Shown piece after piece: positions 10,798-22,011 of a stretch of DNA of 64,000 nt. The DNA comes from Paraspadella gotoi (taxonomy: Eukaryota; Chaetognatha). The number at the start of each line of letters is the position of its first letter. Within the stretch, counting starts at the first letter, position 1. Position numbers and translations under genes: made by a program. The notes below the pieces were generated by a model. That model saw nothing but the letters and a program-made list of their open reading frames with translations. It did no database searches and had not been told where the DNA came from. The DNA lies in assembly GCA_051294375.1 (NCBI GenBank), contig CM119266.1:2969812-3033811 (forward strand), given 5' to 3'.

Positions 10798-10812
10798 ACA
10801 TTTCTGATGTAA

Positions 10813-11020
10813 AAAATATATGGGAAATGGCAAATAGGATTTTGCTAATAGCAAACTAGTATTAGTAATGACTAAATGACTTTTTTGTTCTTCTTTTGTT
10901 TGTTATTGCTGTCGTTATTGTTGTCAGTTAATTAGAAAATTAGTCAGGAGGTTCGATAATAAATTTTGGGTCGAATTTTATCCTGAAACTAAGTATCCGA
11001 CGCGACGACGACGACGACGA
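10813..11020 (+). repeat. Inverted-repeat arm, left
   Basis: It is the reverse complement of 11985-12197 over roughly 200 bases with few differences (for example TAGCAAACTAGTATTAG against its complement). The spacer of about 960 bases holds the inverted copy of block C and several (GA)n/(CT)n arrays. Confidence 0.92.
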
Positions 11021-11100
11021 GACGAATGATAAAATAAGTCGTTTCGACATTGAACATGACGTCACGTTCTATGGTGACGAGGTCATGACTCCGCATAGAG

Positions 11101-11163
<63 letters not shown>

Positions 11164-11285
11164 ATAAACATATGGTGTCTACGGCGGAGAAGACGGAACG
11201 ACTCAGAGCATTCCGGGCGAAACACATTTTATCCGGGGAATTCCAGTGACTCTCTCTCTCTCTCTCTCTCTTTCTTTTCTCTCTT

Positions 11286-11325
<40 letters not shown>

Positions 11326-11445
11326 AACCATATTTTGGACCGAGTATCACAGAATCGCTGAACATTTATTCTGGCTTCTGGTGTTGGACGACCCCATAGG
11401 CGCAGTTGCCAAAAAAATGGTCAGCATTTTATAGAGAGATGAGAG

Positions 11446-11519
<74 letters not shown>

Positions 11520-11525
11520 AGTATA

Positions 11526-11746
11526 TATTTCTCACCGCCAGAGGCATCCTCTCTGCAGAGTCGTGGCTTTCGTTTTGACGGAATTGATATCCTGGGGAGA
11601 ATGGACAATAACTAATATAAATAAATGACTATAATAATTAATTAAAGATAAAATGTAGTTAATTGAAAAGAATCAGTTAAGATGATGCAAGAAAACGAAA
11701 ATTTTTCATGAAATTACCGATTTTAATTCCAACTTCCTCTTTCTCT

Positions 11747-11825
<79 letters not shown>

Positions 11826-11983
11826 AACCAAGCCGGCATTCCGCCCTCTTTGGCTCGGAATGAGACACGACGGACCCTTTTTTTCTCGACCCCGCGATCG
11901 GCCATCTTGGACGTAATCGACAGTCGAGAGCACAAATTTAACGGTTAGCGACGTTAACACGAACGCGTTCGATACCGTTTGAC

Positions 11984-11984
<1 letters not shown>
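11526..11984 (-). repeat. Duplicated block C, inverted copy
   Basis: Reverse-complement copy of 781-1260, lying between the two inverted-repeat arms. The central microsatellite is a (CT)n array at 11749-11822. Confidence 0.9.
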
Positions 11985-12017
<33 letters not shown>

Positions 12018-12197
12018 CTTAGTTTCAGGATAAAATTCGACCCAAAATTTATTATCGAACCCTCCTGACTAATTTCTAATTAACTGACAACAATAACGAC
12101 AGCAATAACAAAACAAAAGAAGACAAAAAAAGTCATTTAGTCATTACTAATACTAGTTTGCTATTAGCAAAATCCTATTTGCCATTTCCCATATATT
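11985..12197 (-). repeat. Inverted-repeat arm, right
   Basis: Partner of 10813-11020. It begins with a (GTC)n run and ends at TTTGCCATTTCCCATATAT. Confidence 0.92.
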
Positions 12198-12929
12198 ATG
12201 CAAAATGTTACTATTTACCATTTGCTATTTACCATTTCCCCCTTGCCATTAACGTCTCGAGATAAACGAAAGCGACTGGCATCGATTTTCCCCTTTTCGC
12301 TCGAGGTCACAGCTTGTTGCTTGCTGCTTGCCTTTGCTTTGTAAAAAGTTCAGTCAAAGCTTGTTAAGTCTCTTAGAAGGAAAATAAATTTTTCAAATGG
12401 CATGAAATTGTATGAATATTTGTATTAGTTAAAAGTTTTTTCATTTTTAGAAAAATTAGAAACTGTTTTAATTTTAATCTACTTATGTATACTTATCGAC
12501 ATGGTAATACTTTTCTCAACTCTGCCTTAAATTTGTTGCATGATACCTCACAGCTGAAGATTTGACTCGCTTAAAAATTTTAAACTTTTAAACTTTTAAA
12601 CAATTAAACTTTTAAATGTAAAAAAAGCGAAAAAGGTTAAAAAGTCAAACGTGACAAGAGGAAGCAATTTACACTAAAGCGCCGTGTTTTATGCAAGATA
12701 AGCGTTACTAAAACGCCGTGACAAAAGAAAGATAAGCGTGACTATAACGCCGTGACAAAAGAAAGATAAGCGTGACGAGGGCTCGGTGACAAAATCTGCA
12801 AAAAGTCTTAGAGGAAAAATTTTATCTCGACATTTTGACGAGAAAAAAACCGACGAGGAAAAAAAGGAAATAAAAAAGGAAATAAAAAAGAAAGGTACAA
12901 GGTCACTAATATTGAAAGAAGAAAATGGA

Positions 12930-12996
<67 letters not shown>

Positions 12997-13445
12997 CCTC
13001 AATTTCATAACTCCTGTAATGCATTTTTTATCCCGAGTGTCACGAAGTCGGTATTGAATAAGTTTAAAATGATTGATTGCAGGTCATTGTCGAGAGCTTG
13101 ACAGGGGGGGCGTGATTAATAAAGGGGGGGAAAAGGGGAAGGGCATTAAAAAGGGGAGGGGGGGTAGTAGTTTCATATTTCTAGATCGTAAATAATTGAT
13201 GGTCACCTTTGATCATTCCTCACAAAACTATACACGTGGTTGGGTTGAGATTTTGCAAAACAACAAGAAGTAGGAAATCCGGAAACTTTTAATTGCGACT
13301 GTAAAAGAGGGAGAGAAAAGAGAGAGAGAGGGAGGACAGAGTAGAAAAAGAGAGAGAAGAGAGGAGACGAGGAGAGCGAGAGATGAGAGAAGAGAAGAAA
13401 GTGAGAGAGTGAAGAGAGACCGAGGTGAAGAGGAGCGAGAGATGA

Positions 13446-13486
<41 letters not shown>

Positions 13487-13790
13487 AGACGGAGAGGGAC
13501 AGAGAGAAAAGAGAGAGATAGATTAAAAGCGAAAGATAGAAAAAACAAGTTTGAGCAAACAAAGTCGGATCTGCCTACAATAATTAAGTGGTAATCAGCT
13601 AATCCGATGATAAATCACGGTAATATTTTGTGACTTTCAATTTGTGGTCTTAACGGATCATAACAAATATGACCTTTGTTTTTTTCCATTTATATCCTGC
13701 TCAATCACACACTTTCCTATCCATACACAAAATTTCATTCCAATCCATCCAGAGTTTAATGCTAATTCGGGTCGGATGGACTGATGGACG
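12198..13790. other. No gene seen; low-complexity and AT-rich DNA
   Basis: It contains a three-copy direct repeat around 12685-12780 (GATAAGCGTGAC and ACGCCGTGAC units), a (GA)n array at 12933-12991 and GA-rich DNA at 13290-13520. I could not find an exon with supported splice sites. Confidence 0.6.
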
Positions 13791-13794
13791 AACG

Positions 13795-13965
13795 GACGGA
13801 TAGACGGATGGATGGACGGACGCGCATCAATTTTTTTGCATAATTTATCATAATTCGATGTCCTGATATGATAAAAATGATTTACCGACAAGATTTAGGG
13901 GTGGGACTGATGGACCGACAAAGTTGATTATAGAGTCGGAATCTGCAGATCCGACTAAAAACCCT
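13795..13965 (-). repeat. Dispersed repeat family R2, copy 1
   Basis: The reverse complement contains GACTCTATAATCAACTTTGT, the motif TTTGTCGGTCC and the end ACATCGAATTATGATAAATT. The same elements in the same order occur at 36365-36515 and 38655-38790. This copy also carries a (GGAC/GGAT)n tail. It is an interspersed repeat of unknown class. Confidence 0.8.
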
Positions 13966-14185
13966 AAGTCTGTTATCAGGTTTTTCTTATCATTTCAACT
14001 ACGCGATGTTTTTCAGCACAGTCATTGCCCCCTTAGGCCCTGAGACACTTTTTTCAATCACCACCACGATTTCTTCGTGCCATCCTTTTCCTTTCCTTTC
14101 CTCTTTTCCTCCACTGATTTTCCTCCCTTCTTTCTCCCATCAATTCTTCCAATCTTTTTTCTCCAATCTCTTTCCTTCACTACTT

Positions 14186-14510
14186 TTCCCACTTCCTTTG
14201 CTTCATTTCTTTCTTTAACTCATTTCCCCACTTCCTTTGCTTCTTTACGTTCAAACTCTCTTTTACAACATTCCTTTTCTTCATTTCTTTCTTTAACTCA
14301 TTTCCCCACTTCCTTTGCTTCATTACGTTCAAACTTTCCTTTACCCCATCCCTTTGCTTCATTTCTTTCTTTAACTCATTTCCCCACTTCCTTTGCTTCA
14401 TTACGTTCAAACTCTCCTTTACCCCATCCCTTTGCTTCATTTCTTTCTTTAACTCTTTTCCCCACTTCCTTTGCTTCACTTCTTTCTTTAACTCATTTCC
14501 CCCAAACCTT
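14186..14510 (+). repeat. 78-bp minisatellite
   Basis: About four tandem copies of a pyrimidine-rich 78-bp unit containing TTTAACTCATTTCCCCACTT and TTACGTTCAAACT. Being a multiple of three, it creates an artificial minus-strand frame of KEMKQR-type repeats. Confidence 0.9.
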
Positions 14511-14844
14511 TTCTTCCTTTCTTTCCATCACTCCTTTCCCTTCTCTCGTTTCTCGCCACTTTTTTCCCTTTTCTATAAACAAAATGGAAACATAACACGA
14601 TCCCCCAAAAATGGGGAAGAAAAAAAGCCCCAAAAAAATCCCTAAAAATAAAAGGTTGAAAAGATGAAATCTGATCCACGAATTTCTCTTTTGTTTCCTT
14701 TCATATTTTGAGATCTACTTCACATTTTCATGACGAAAAAAGAGTTTCCTATTTCCAGAGACAAGATATTTATATTTTTGGCAGCGGATGACGTCGATAA
14801 TATTTATTGCGGCCGCAGGAGCAGAAGCTGTGAAGCGATAACAA

Positions 14845-14937
14845 TCGTGTGACAGCCGTGACAGTTGGTCGTGACAGTCGTGACAGTCGGTCGTGACAGT
14901 CCTGACAGTCGGTCGTGACAATCGTGACAGTCCGTAT
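14845..14937 (+). repeat. GTGACAGTC short tandem repeat
   Basis: Degenerate array of GTCGTGACAGTC-type units, about eight copies. Confidence 0.85.
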
Positions 14938-15225
14938 TGATAGTGAAAGTGATGATAGCGTAAAAGCCTTGACTTTCTTTACCTTAACTGACGGGAGTAT
15001 CCCTCTGGGCTTTCAGGATATTAAATTGATATTAGAAAATATAAAAAGAGGATAGAAATAAAAATAAAAATAAAAATAATTTTGGTCCATTGCTTCAAAT
15101 CTTGAAATAAAATATCTTTTTTTATTTAAATATTTTTAATTATTTATTTATTTATTTTTTTGATTCTCGGGAAATCGTTCGTTTCGCATTCAAGTCACGC
15201 AGAGGTGGCGAAATAGAGAGAGAGA

Positions 15226-15968
15226 NNNNNNNNNNNNNNNNNNNNNNNNNNNNNNNNNNNNNNNNNNNNNNNNNNNNNNNNNNNNNNNNNNNNNNNNNNN
15301 NNNNNNNNNNNNNNNNNNNNNNNNNNNNNNNNNNNNNNNNNNNNNNNNNNNNNNNNNNNNNNNNNNNNNNNNNNNNNNNNNNNNNNNNNNNNNNNNNNNN
15401 NNNNNNNNNNNNNNNNNNNNNNNNNNNNNNNNNNNNNNNNNNNNNNNNNNNNNNNNNNNNNNNNNNNNNNNNNNNNNNNNNNNNNNNNNNNNNNNNNNNN
15501 NNNNNNNNNNNNNNNNNNNNNNNNNNNNNNNNNNNNNNNNNNNNNNNNNNNNNNNNNNNNNNNNNNNNNNNNNNNNNNNNNNNNNNNNNNNNNNNNNNNN
15601 NNNNNNNNNNNNNNNNNNNNNNNNNNNNNNNNNNNNNNNNNNNNNNNNNNNNNNNNNNNNNNNNNNNNNNNNNNNNNNNNNNNNNNNNNNNNNNNNNNNN
15701 NNNNNNNNNNNNNNNNNNNNNNNNNNNNNNNNNNNNNNNNNNNNNNNNNNNNNNNNNNNNNNNNNNNNNNNNNNNNNNNNNNNNNNNNNNNNNNNNNNNN
15801 NNNNNNNNNNNNNNNNNNNNNNNNNNNNNNNNNNNNNNNNNNNNNNNNNNNNNNNNNNNNNNNNNNNNNNNNNNNNNNNNNNNNNNNNNNNNNNNNNNNN
15901 NNNNNNNNNNNNNNNNNNNNNNNNNNNNNNNNNNNNNNNNNNNNNNNNNNNNNNNNNNNNNNNNNNNN
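15226..15968. other. Assembly gap (743 N)
   Basis: A 743-base unknown region beginning inside a GA microsatellite. The one long frame spanning it consists almost entirely of unknown residues and is not a gene. Confidence 1.
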
Positions 15969-17560
15969 GGCTGTGATTGGCGGTGATAAATGAAGATTGG
16001 CGATCGGCAATTAGTGATGATAAACGGCGAACTGTGACAAGCTCTTATTAGTAAGGACGTTGATTCGTGAACGGATTCCTGTGTGATTTGTCGTGATTCA
16101 TTTTGACGGGTGACAATTTAAGGCGGCGGAGAGGAAATATTTTTCGGTGATGAAGTGGGGAAAAAAAGAAATTCATGAAATGATTTATTGATTGATTAAT
16201 TATTTCTTTTTTAGTGAGATTAAAAAAGCGGTCACTTTTTTCACTCTGGGATATGAAATATGTTTTTTTGGGTTCAGCCTTATGGTAAAATAGAAAAAAA
16301 AAATATTCCGAAAGAAGTCAGTGGTTTTTTTCATATATTTTTATATCGTTAGATGAGGAAGTTTCTCTTTAATCGGACTTCGCGTTGTTGAGAAATCTTA
16401 AGAAATCTATCAAAACTTCACCTCTTTTTTTCAACTTGTTCGCCTTATAACATTTTCGCCGATTCTGACTTCCTCTTACAAACTTATAATTCCGCTAGTT
16501 CATTTGATGAAAACTGGACCACTTCGTTTAAACCTGAACAATCGGTCGAGCTCTTGGGACAAGAGGCTTTTGGAATCTCATAATTCAAGTGCCATTTATA
16601 ATTAGGAGTCTACGTCGTTCTTAGAGATCGAGGAAGACTTTTTCAATGGAGATTTTCGTTCAAATCTGACTACCAAACAATATAAACGCTCCTGGTAAAA
16701 ATTCCAGTAAAATATCGATGTAAAAACACTTGATTTCGATCCTGTTGTATCTGAAGGGCTCGCATTTTTTTTCTCTTGTCAAATCATCAACATCTTGATA
16801 TCAAACAAGCCAGAACAAATAGACTGCTTCTGGACGAAAAAAGTTTTTATCTCTGATTTTATATAGAAATGAAAGAGATTTTTTTTCTTGAAAATGATAT
16901 AAACGTGACTGAGGTATGTTCCTGTTCAACAAATGACATCCAATTTTGGAATCCTTTGGCAAAGTTTCTGAAGGGCTCTCAAAATTTTTCTTTACATTTT
17001 ATTGGGTTATTTTGATATGATACGATCATGGTAAAGTGAATTAGTCCATTTTGGTGAAATTTTTATTTAAAGTAAAAGTAAAAGAGGAGCTCACGATCGA
17101 AATTCTAAGAGTTTTCAACCGGGAGTCAGATTTTGGAAAAATCTTCTATGGGGAAAATCTTCCAAATAAAGGGTGGATTTTCCGAAGATTTTGGTTAATA
17201 TTTTCAATATTTATAGTCGGATTTTTTTGAAACTTAATATTAACAATATTGCCCTCATTCTACCTTGGCCGATATAAGAATATATTAAAAAAACCTCGGG
17301 CTTTGTTTGTCAGAGCTTAGTCCTATTATAATGCTAACATACCGTAATCCCGTTTGTAATTTTAAAAAAGTGAAATCTCCCTTTCATTTCTATATTATAT
17401 GCAAATTATATGCATTTTTAACGTAAGTGGGGCAGACATACCGACCGACAGACTGACCGACAGAAAAGTGACTTAAAACTTAAAAGTATAAGAAGGAGAA
17501 AGGAGAAAAGACTTCAGGAGTATCAAGCCACGAAAACCAAAATCTCGGGCGATCGCCGCA
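15969..17560. other. No gene seen; AT-rich intergenic DNA
   Basis: Mostly AT-rich unique sequence. At 17396-17475 there is a partial minus-strand copy of dispersed repeat R1 (ATATGCATTTTTAACGTAAG followed by a GACCGACAGACT tract). No supported exon was found. Confidence 0.6.
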
Positions 17561-17582
17561 GGCATGGAATCGCCGACTCATG

Positions 17583-17647
17583 ATTGGAACCAGCCTCTGA
17601 TCCTCTTCTCAGCTATAAATAGATTCAGACTGTTTTAGTTTCAGTAG
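17583..17647 (+). promoter_or_regulatory. CCAAT/TATA/Inr core promoter
   Basis: ATTGG (an inverted CCAAT) at 17583-17587 precedes TATAAATA at 17614-17621, followed by TCAGTAG at 17641-17647. The initiator A lies 29 bases from the TATA start. The spacing and the TCAGT initiator match arthropod-type Pol II promoters. The nearest downstream plus-strand coding exon is 18054-18225, which could belong to this transcript. Confidence 0.5.
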
Positions 17648-17751
17648 CATTGAACAAGACCTCGCCCGTGCTTTGCCGTCTCTATTAATTCTCATAAAAT
17701 CTTATCCTGATTTCATCCTAGAAAATCTAATGATTTTTTTTGCTTAAATGT

Positions 17752-17780
17752 GGTGGCAGCCGTGAGATTCTAACCCACGC
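17752..17780 (-). pseudogene. 3' half of a tRNA (Leu-like)
   Basis: On the minus strand GTGGG-TTAGAAT-CTCAC forms a five-pair T arm, with TTAGAAT in place of TTCGAAT. It is followed by a GGCTGCC acceptor strand. No D or anticodon arm lies upstream, so only the 3' half is present. It may be a tRNA pseudogene or the scar of a tRNA-derived element. Confidence 0.4.
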
Positions 17781-17825
17781 CTCTCAAAAATTAATTTTAG
17801 TCCGTTTTCCCTTGATTCATGGCAT

Positions 17826-18035
17826 TTTTTCTCCCTCCACCCTTCCTTTTCGCCTCTCCCCCCTCCATTCTTCTCCCTCTACCCTTCCTTTTCCCTCTCC
17901 CCCTCCATTCTTCTCCCTCCACCCTTCCTTTTCCCTCTCCCCCCTCCATTCTTCTCCCTCCACCCTTCCTTTCCCTCTCCACCTCTCCATTCTTCTCCCT
18001 CCACCCTTCCTTTCCCCTTTCCCCTCCAACCCCCC
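17826..18035 (+). repeat. ~43-bp pyrimidine minisatellite
   Basis: About five tandem copies of a unit containing CTCCATTCTTCTCCCTC and ACCCTTCCTTTTCCC. It sits directly upstream of the 3' splice site at 18053 and would supply an extended polypyrimidine tract. Confidence 0.9.
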
Positions 18036-18053
18036 CTCTTCCCCCTTCCCCAG

Positions 18054-18225
18054 AATCGCCGGCGCAAAACGATCGACGAAGGAGGATCTCTTCAACACCT
18101 CCTCTTCCTCCTCCTCCTCTTCCTCCGCCGGCAACTCGGTCTACAAAGGAAGATCGATGCGACTCGAGGATCAAACTTACGTCATCTACGATTTGGAGAC
18201 GAACATCAACAGCATGAGGAAGTGA
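18054..18225 (+). CDS. Terminal exon, Ser-rich C-terminus
   Basis: The acceptor CTTCCCCCTTCCCCAG is textbook quality. One base completes a split codon, then 56 codons encode IAGAKRSTKEDLFN, a nine-Ser run, and SVYKGRSMRLEDQTYVIYD through ETNINSMRK, ending in TGA at 18223-18225. The frame upstream of the acceptor is the pyrimidine minisatellite and has no ATG, so this is a 3' coding exon and not a free-standing gene. The promoter at 17.6 kb is on the same strand. The Tyr-rich, hydrophilic tail would suit a cytoplasmic C-terminus, but I do not recognise the protein. Confidence 0.6.
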
Positions 18226-18234
18226 ACGCGAGGA

Positions 18235-18672
18235 AAGGAGTGGGGGGAAGTGAACGGAGAAGCGAACGATGGGGAAGTAAATTGGGGAAGTGAATGGGGG
18301 AAGAGAACTGTTGGAGGGGGGGAGTGAACGAGGAAAATAAACGAGGGAAAGTTAAATGCGGAAGTGAACGGGAAAAAATGAACGGAGAGGAAGTGAATGA
18401 GGGAAGTGAATAGTGGGAAGTGAACGAGGGAGAAGTGAACGAGGGAAGTGAATATTGGGAAGTGAACTAGGGAGAAGTGAATGAGGGAAGTTAATAGTGG
18501 AAAGTGAACGAGGGAGAAGTGAATGAGGGAAGTTAATAGTGTGAAGTGAACGAGGGAGAAGTGAACGAGGGAAGTTAATAGTGAGAAGTGAACGAGGGAG
18601 AAGTGAATGAGGGAAGTTAATAGTGAGAAGTGAACGAGGGAGAAGTGAATGAGTGAAAAACACGGGGGAAAG
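18235..18672 (+). repeat. ~42-bp purine minisatellite
   Basis: Tandem array of GAAGTGAACGAGGGAGAAGTGA-like units (14-15-bp subrepeats) beginning right after the stop codon at 18225. It is non-coding. Confidence 0.88.
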
Positions 18673-18733
18673 TGAAAAAGAGAATTGGAAGGAGGAATGA
18701 AGTCGATGCAAAATCAATTTCGATCGAAGATAA

Positions 18734-18790
18734 AAAGAAAAGAAAAGAAAAGAAAAGAAAAGAAAAGAAAAGAAAAGAAAAGAAAAGAAA
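18734..18790 (+). repeat. (AAAAG)n microsatellite
   Basis: About eleven copies of the pentanucleotide AAAAG. Confidence 0.97.
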
Positions 18791-19019
18791 ACGGCCCTGT
18801 TACAAAACAAACTAAAGAAAACTGGGACCGAAACGGGATTCTTAACTTCTGTCGATTAATAATGCAATTATCTCGAGAGTAAAAAATCTCTGGATTTCTA
18901 AAATGTATTTGTTTTTCCGGCTGAGATTTCGATGCAAAAATAAAAAGATGCGAAATTAGTCGGAAAAAATTTGTTTTCTCTCAATGTTTTTGAAAACAGC
19001 GGTCTAGATGAGAAAGAAA

Positions 19020-19068
<49 letters not shown>

Positions 19069-19384
19069 CAAGATAAGAATAACAATTTTCGTTTCTCTTT
19101 GTTTGTATTTAGCTCAAAAGAGACAAAGTTTGACCGAGGATTTACTGACAGAAAAAAAAATCTTTCAAATTCTTTAAAACAGAAATCGTCGTCGTCGTCG
19201 TCGTCGTCGTCGTCATTGCCTCTTTTTCTGCCAGGAAATTTCGTACTTGTGACTGGATACTAACTCTTTGAATTGGTTTCAAACGGTAACGCGATACTTG
19301 CTGACTACGAAAATATTGCTTGATTAACTGGTTGGAAGATTCTTTGCTTGACTGCTTGCTTCTCTTATTCTCGCTCATCCACGC

Positions 19385-19457
<73 letters not shown>

Positions 19458-19463
19458 ATTCTC
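19385..19463 (+). repeat. (CT)n microsatellite
   Basis: Uninterrupted CT array of nearly 80 bases. A minus-strand frame next to it (19142-19459, with QSQVRNFLAEKEAM and a nine-Thr run from (ACG)n) reads partly like protein but lacks supported splice sites, so it is not called. Confidence 0.95.
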
Positions 19464-19741
19464 TCTCGTGATCAAATCGATCGGCTTTTTTCACCTTCCC
19501 GCGTCATCATCAAACACTTTGTCAGCATCTTCGTGCCACTGTCATTCATTTGCCGACAGTTTTTCTCATTTTTTTACACTACATTTATTGCCATTAACAA
19601 TTTTCCTTCTTGTTCCATTAGCTAAGTCTTGGCAGTCTCCCATCGGAACTTCCCCTTTTCTCCTTTACTCTTGCCAGTTCCCCTCCGTCTCCGTTTGCCA
19701 CTTCCCCCTTCTTTTTTTACCACGTCCCCCTTCCGCCCAAC

Positions 19742-19880
19742 CTGCCATTTCCCCGGGTCCTTCTCATCGTTGATCTCTTGTATCTCTTCTTCGGTGGGCG
19801 TGGCAGCGCGGGACGGCAGCGCAGCGGCGGCGCCTGACGACGTCGAGTATCGCGCCAGCTGGAGGATGGTGGGTTGGAAG
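19742..19880 (-). CDS. Minus-strand gene at 19.7-23.3 kb, exon 3
   Basis: The acceptor CAAACTCCCTTCAG precedes 19880 and the donor CAG-GTTGGG follows 19742. One base completes the codon left open by exon 2, then 46 codons encode FQPTILQLARYSTSSG, an Ala-rich stretch, PSRAATPTEEEIQEIND and EKDPGKWQ, ending in phase 0. Codon choice is GC-rich. Further exons should lie to the left but were not identified. No family is recognised; the hydrophilic, Ser/Thr/Glu-rich composition suggests a cytosolic linker region. Confidence 0.6.
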
Positions 19881-20159
19881 CTGAAGGGAGTTTGAGGTGG
19901 GAGTTGGGGTGGTCCGGGAGTGGTGGAAGAGATGGGGGAAGAGTGGATAAGTGAGGCCGATTGCAGAATCCAATTGCAGATTGCAGAATGCATGTAACTC
20001 TCAATCCTTTCATTCACTCGAAAATCGAGGTCACATTTCAGACGCGAATAAAATCGAATCACATTGTGAAGAGTTTTCGTGAACTCTGCTTATCACACTC
20101 GACAATTCACAATCTCTCGCTGGACGCAAATTAAAAAGAAAAAAAGAGAAGAACTCATC

Positions 20160-20198
<39 letters not shown>

Positions 20199-20354
20199 GA
20201 GAGAGATAGTTGGGAAGAAGAGGAGAAAGAGAGCAGAGAGAGAGAGGAAAGAGAGAAGAGAAAGAGAGAGAGAAAGATAGAAATTTCAAAATCCACCGCC
20301 ATTACTAAACTCGACAACAGTTCACATGGGAATTTTTGTTTGCTGTGACTTCAG

Positions 20355-20450
20355 TTTAACTGCGCCAGAGAGAATTTTGGATGTACCGTCGGTGCGGATT
20401 ACGACGAATATGAACGAACCGGAATTACAGAAAAACTGGAAATAAACTAA
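20355..20450 (+). CDS. Terminal exon, short tail with two Cys
   Basis: The acceptor TTTGCTGTGACTTCAG is followed in phase 0 by 31 codons beginning FNCARENFGCTVGADYDEYE and ending EKLEIN with TAA (20448-20450). The frame is not a simple repeat and the splice site is strong. It lies inside intron 2 of the opposite-strand gene, so it would belong to a nested or overlapping gene whose other exons I could not place. A chance frame of this length after a good acceptor is possible. Confidence 0.42.
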   Translation, partial: FNCARENFGCTVGADYDEYERTGITEKLEIN

Positions 20451-20633
20451 AGCGAAAATGGACGATTTTGAGCACAAAAAAGGGAAAATGGAAAAAAATG
20501 GAGAGAAAAAAAGGGAAAAACTGAATTCGAATTAAATGAAACGAAAAAAAGGAAGAATCGAACAGAAAGAGTCGGAGGCAGCGATGCAGAGAACACGCGA
20601 GTCGCGACAACAATAACATGGAATTTAAATGTT

Positions 20634-20643
20634 ACTCTCTCTT

Positions 20644-20702
<59 letters not shown>
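20634..20702 (+). repeat. (CT)n microsatellite
   Basis: CT dinucleotide array with one TTTGT interruption near its start. Confidence 0.95.
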
Positions 20703-20704
<2 letters not shown>

Positions 20705-20924
20705 ACCCCTCTATTCTTTTTTCTACCGTCGTTTTTTGATTCATTATCATAAATGCTTTTTTTTTACAAAAAGAAATCTTTGGAATTGAAAATTGCAATA
20801 TGCAAATGAGATTACGATTCTCTTTCACGAGATGAAAGGAAAAACGCGCCGACGTCATTTGTTTTTTCTTCTTCACGGTCGCCGCCTCCGCCATCTGTGA
20901 TCGCGAGACGGAAGTTTATATATA
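20703..20924 (-). CDS. Small ORF behind a TATA-like box
   Basis: An ATG in good Kozak context (CACAGATGG) opens a 63-codon minus-strand frame starting MAEAATVKKKKQMTSARFSF. TATATATAAA lies at 20915-20924, only 21-30 bases upstream of the ATG. That would place transcription start almost on the ATG, which weakens the case for a simple leadered gene. It is also within an intron of the surrounding minus-strand gene. An octamer ATGCAAAT lies within the ORF on the plus strand. It could be a first exon, an alternative promoter or chance. Confidence 0.25.
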
Positions 20925-21299
20925 TCGAGAATTGGATTCTTTTGGTCGAAAACAAAATAGCATCGAGGATGGAATCGACCGAACGAAGAAACCAATATTA
21001 AAAGGATTCGATCGCGCGGCTGAGACGTAATACGTCTACGTCTTTTCTTTTGTCTTTTGTTTTTATTAATGTATCTTTATATATATATATATATGGATAA
21101 GGCGCTTAGTGGGCTGAATACTACTATCCGTAACTTCTGTGCCCCCTCAGAAGCCATAGAACGGGTCCTGGGCTTGGAACCAGGCTTGAGTGTTTTCCAC
21201 GCGTTGTTACCTTGCGTTGCATTTAATTTCGAGCCATTGCGCTGCATTCGTAATTTAAGCCACCGCATTTATATTGCGTTTCTTTTTTTGTAGATTGTA

Positions 21300-21455
21300 T
21301 TGAACAGAATCGCATTTCATTCTAATGTATTCAATTGCAATTTATAGCATATTGCAGTGCATTGCATCCAATTGGCATCCAATTCTATTGCATTCTATTG
21401 CACTCCATCTCATTGCATTCTAATTCATTGCAACTAATTTCATTCCATTGCAATC
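21300..21455 (+). repeat. Degenerate CATTG/CATTC pentamer array
   Basis: Irregular repeats of TTGCA, CATTC and CAATT pentamers. No coding signal. Confidence 0.75.
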
Positions 21456-21457
21456 AC

Positions 21458-21662
21458 CTCGGCGCCGTGGCTGTTTCCTTCTTCAACCGAAAAAGCTTTG
21501 CCCGAAATTCGGCCGAAGCCTCTTGAAACGAAGCCCTCGTTTGGCCGACAAAAGAACCTCTGCTTTGCCCGACAAAGGATTTGGTCTGCCGACTGGTGAA
21601 GGATTTGCTGAGTCGACCGGCGATAGACGTCGGACGGAGTGTTGGGGCTTGCCCGTCGCTGC
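21458..21662 (-). CDS. Minus-strand gene at 19.7-23.3 kb, exon 2
   Basis: The acceptor TGTTTTGCTCGATCCCAG lies above 21662 and the donor CCGAG-GTGATT below 21458. The exon begins with GC (completing the codon opened by exon 1) and ends with AG (completed by the C of exon 3), so both junctions agree in phase. It encodes 67 residues including RLSKSFTSRQTKSFVGQSRG, SFVGQTRASFQEASAEF and RAKLFRLKKETATAP. The repeated SFVGQ motif and Ser/Arg/Lys bias suggest a phosphorylated, basic cytosolic region. The family is not recognised. Confidence 0.62.
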
Positions 21663-22011
21663 CTGGGATCGAGCAAAACAGTATTAACCGGTCTCTGTTG
21701 CTGTCTGTCTTTCTGTCTCTTGGTCTATGTCTGACTCTCTGTTGCTGTCTGTCTTTCTGTCTCTTAGTCTATCCCTGACTCTCTTCCTCTCTCCCGATCT
21801 CTCAGCTGAACAGCTGGACAGCTGCGAATATACCAATAGTTTACAACTTATTTTTCTTTTTTTTCAATTTATCCGTTTTTTAAAATTTACTTCCTCTACT
21901 TATATTTTCTTGAAAGATTTTCCCCCAAGGGCCTCATTTCTTCGTATAATCCCTTCCCTTTTCTCTCTCTCTTTGCCAACTTCTTTTCTTTCCTCTTTTC
22001 CTCATTGCCCT

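Noticed and set aside
15195-16010. 271-residue minus-strand frame
   Set aside because: It spans a 743-base N gap and is almost wholly unknown residues.
17740-18225. 161-residue continuous plus-strand frame
   Set aside because: It has no ATG start and its middle is the pyrimidine minisatellite. The strong acceptor at 18053 shows that only the last 56 codons are likely coding.
19142-19459. Minus-strand frame with SQVRNFLAEKEAM and poly-Thr as exon 4 of the 19.7-23.3 kb gene
   Set aside because: The available acceptor does not match the phase 0 end of exon 3, a competing poly-Asp frame exists and the upstream part is (GA)n.
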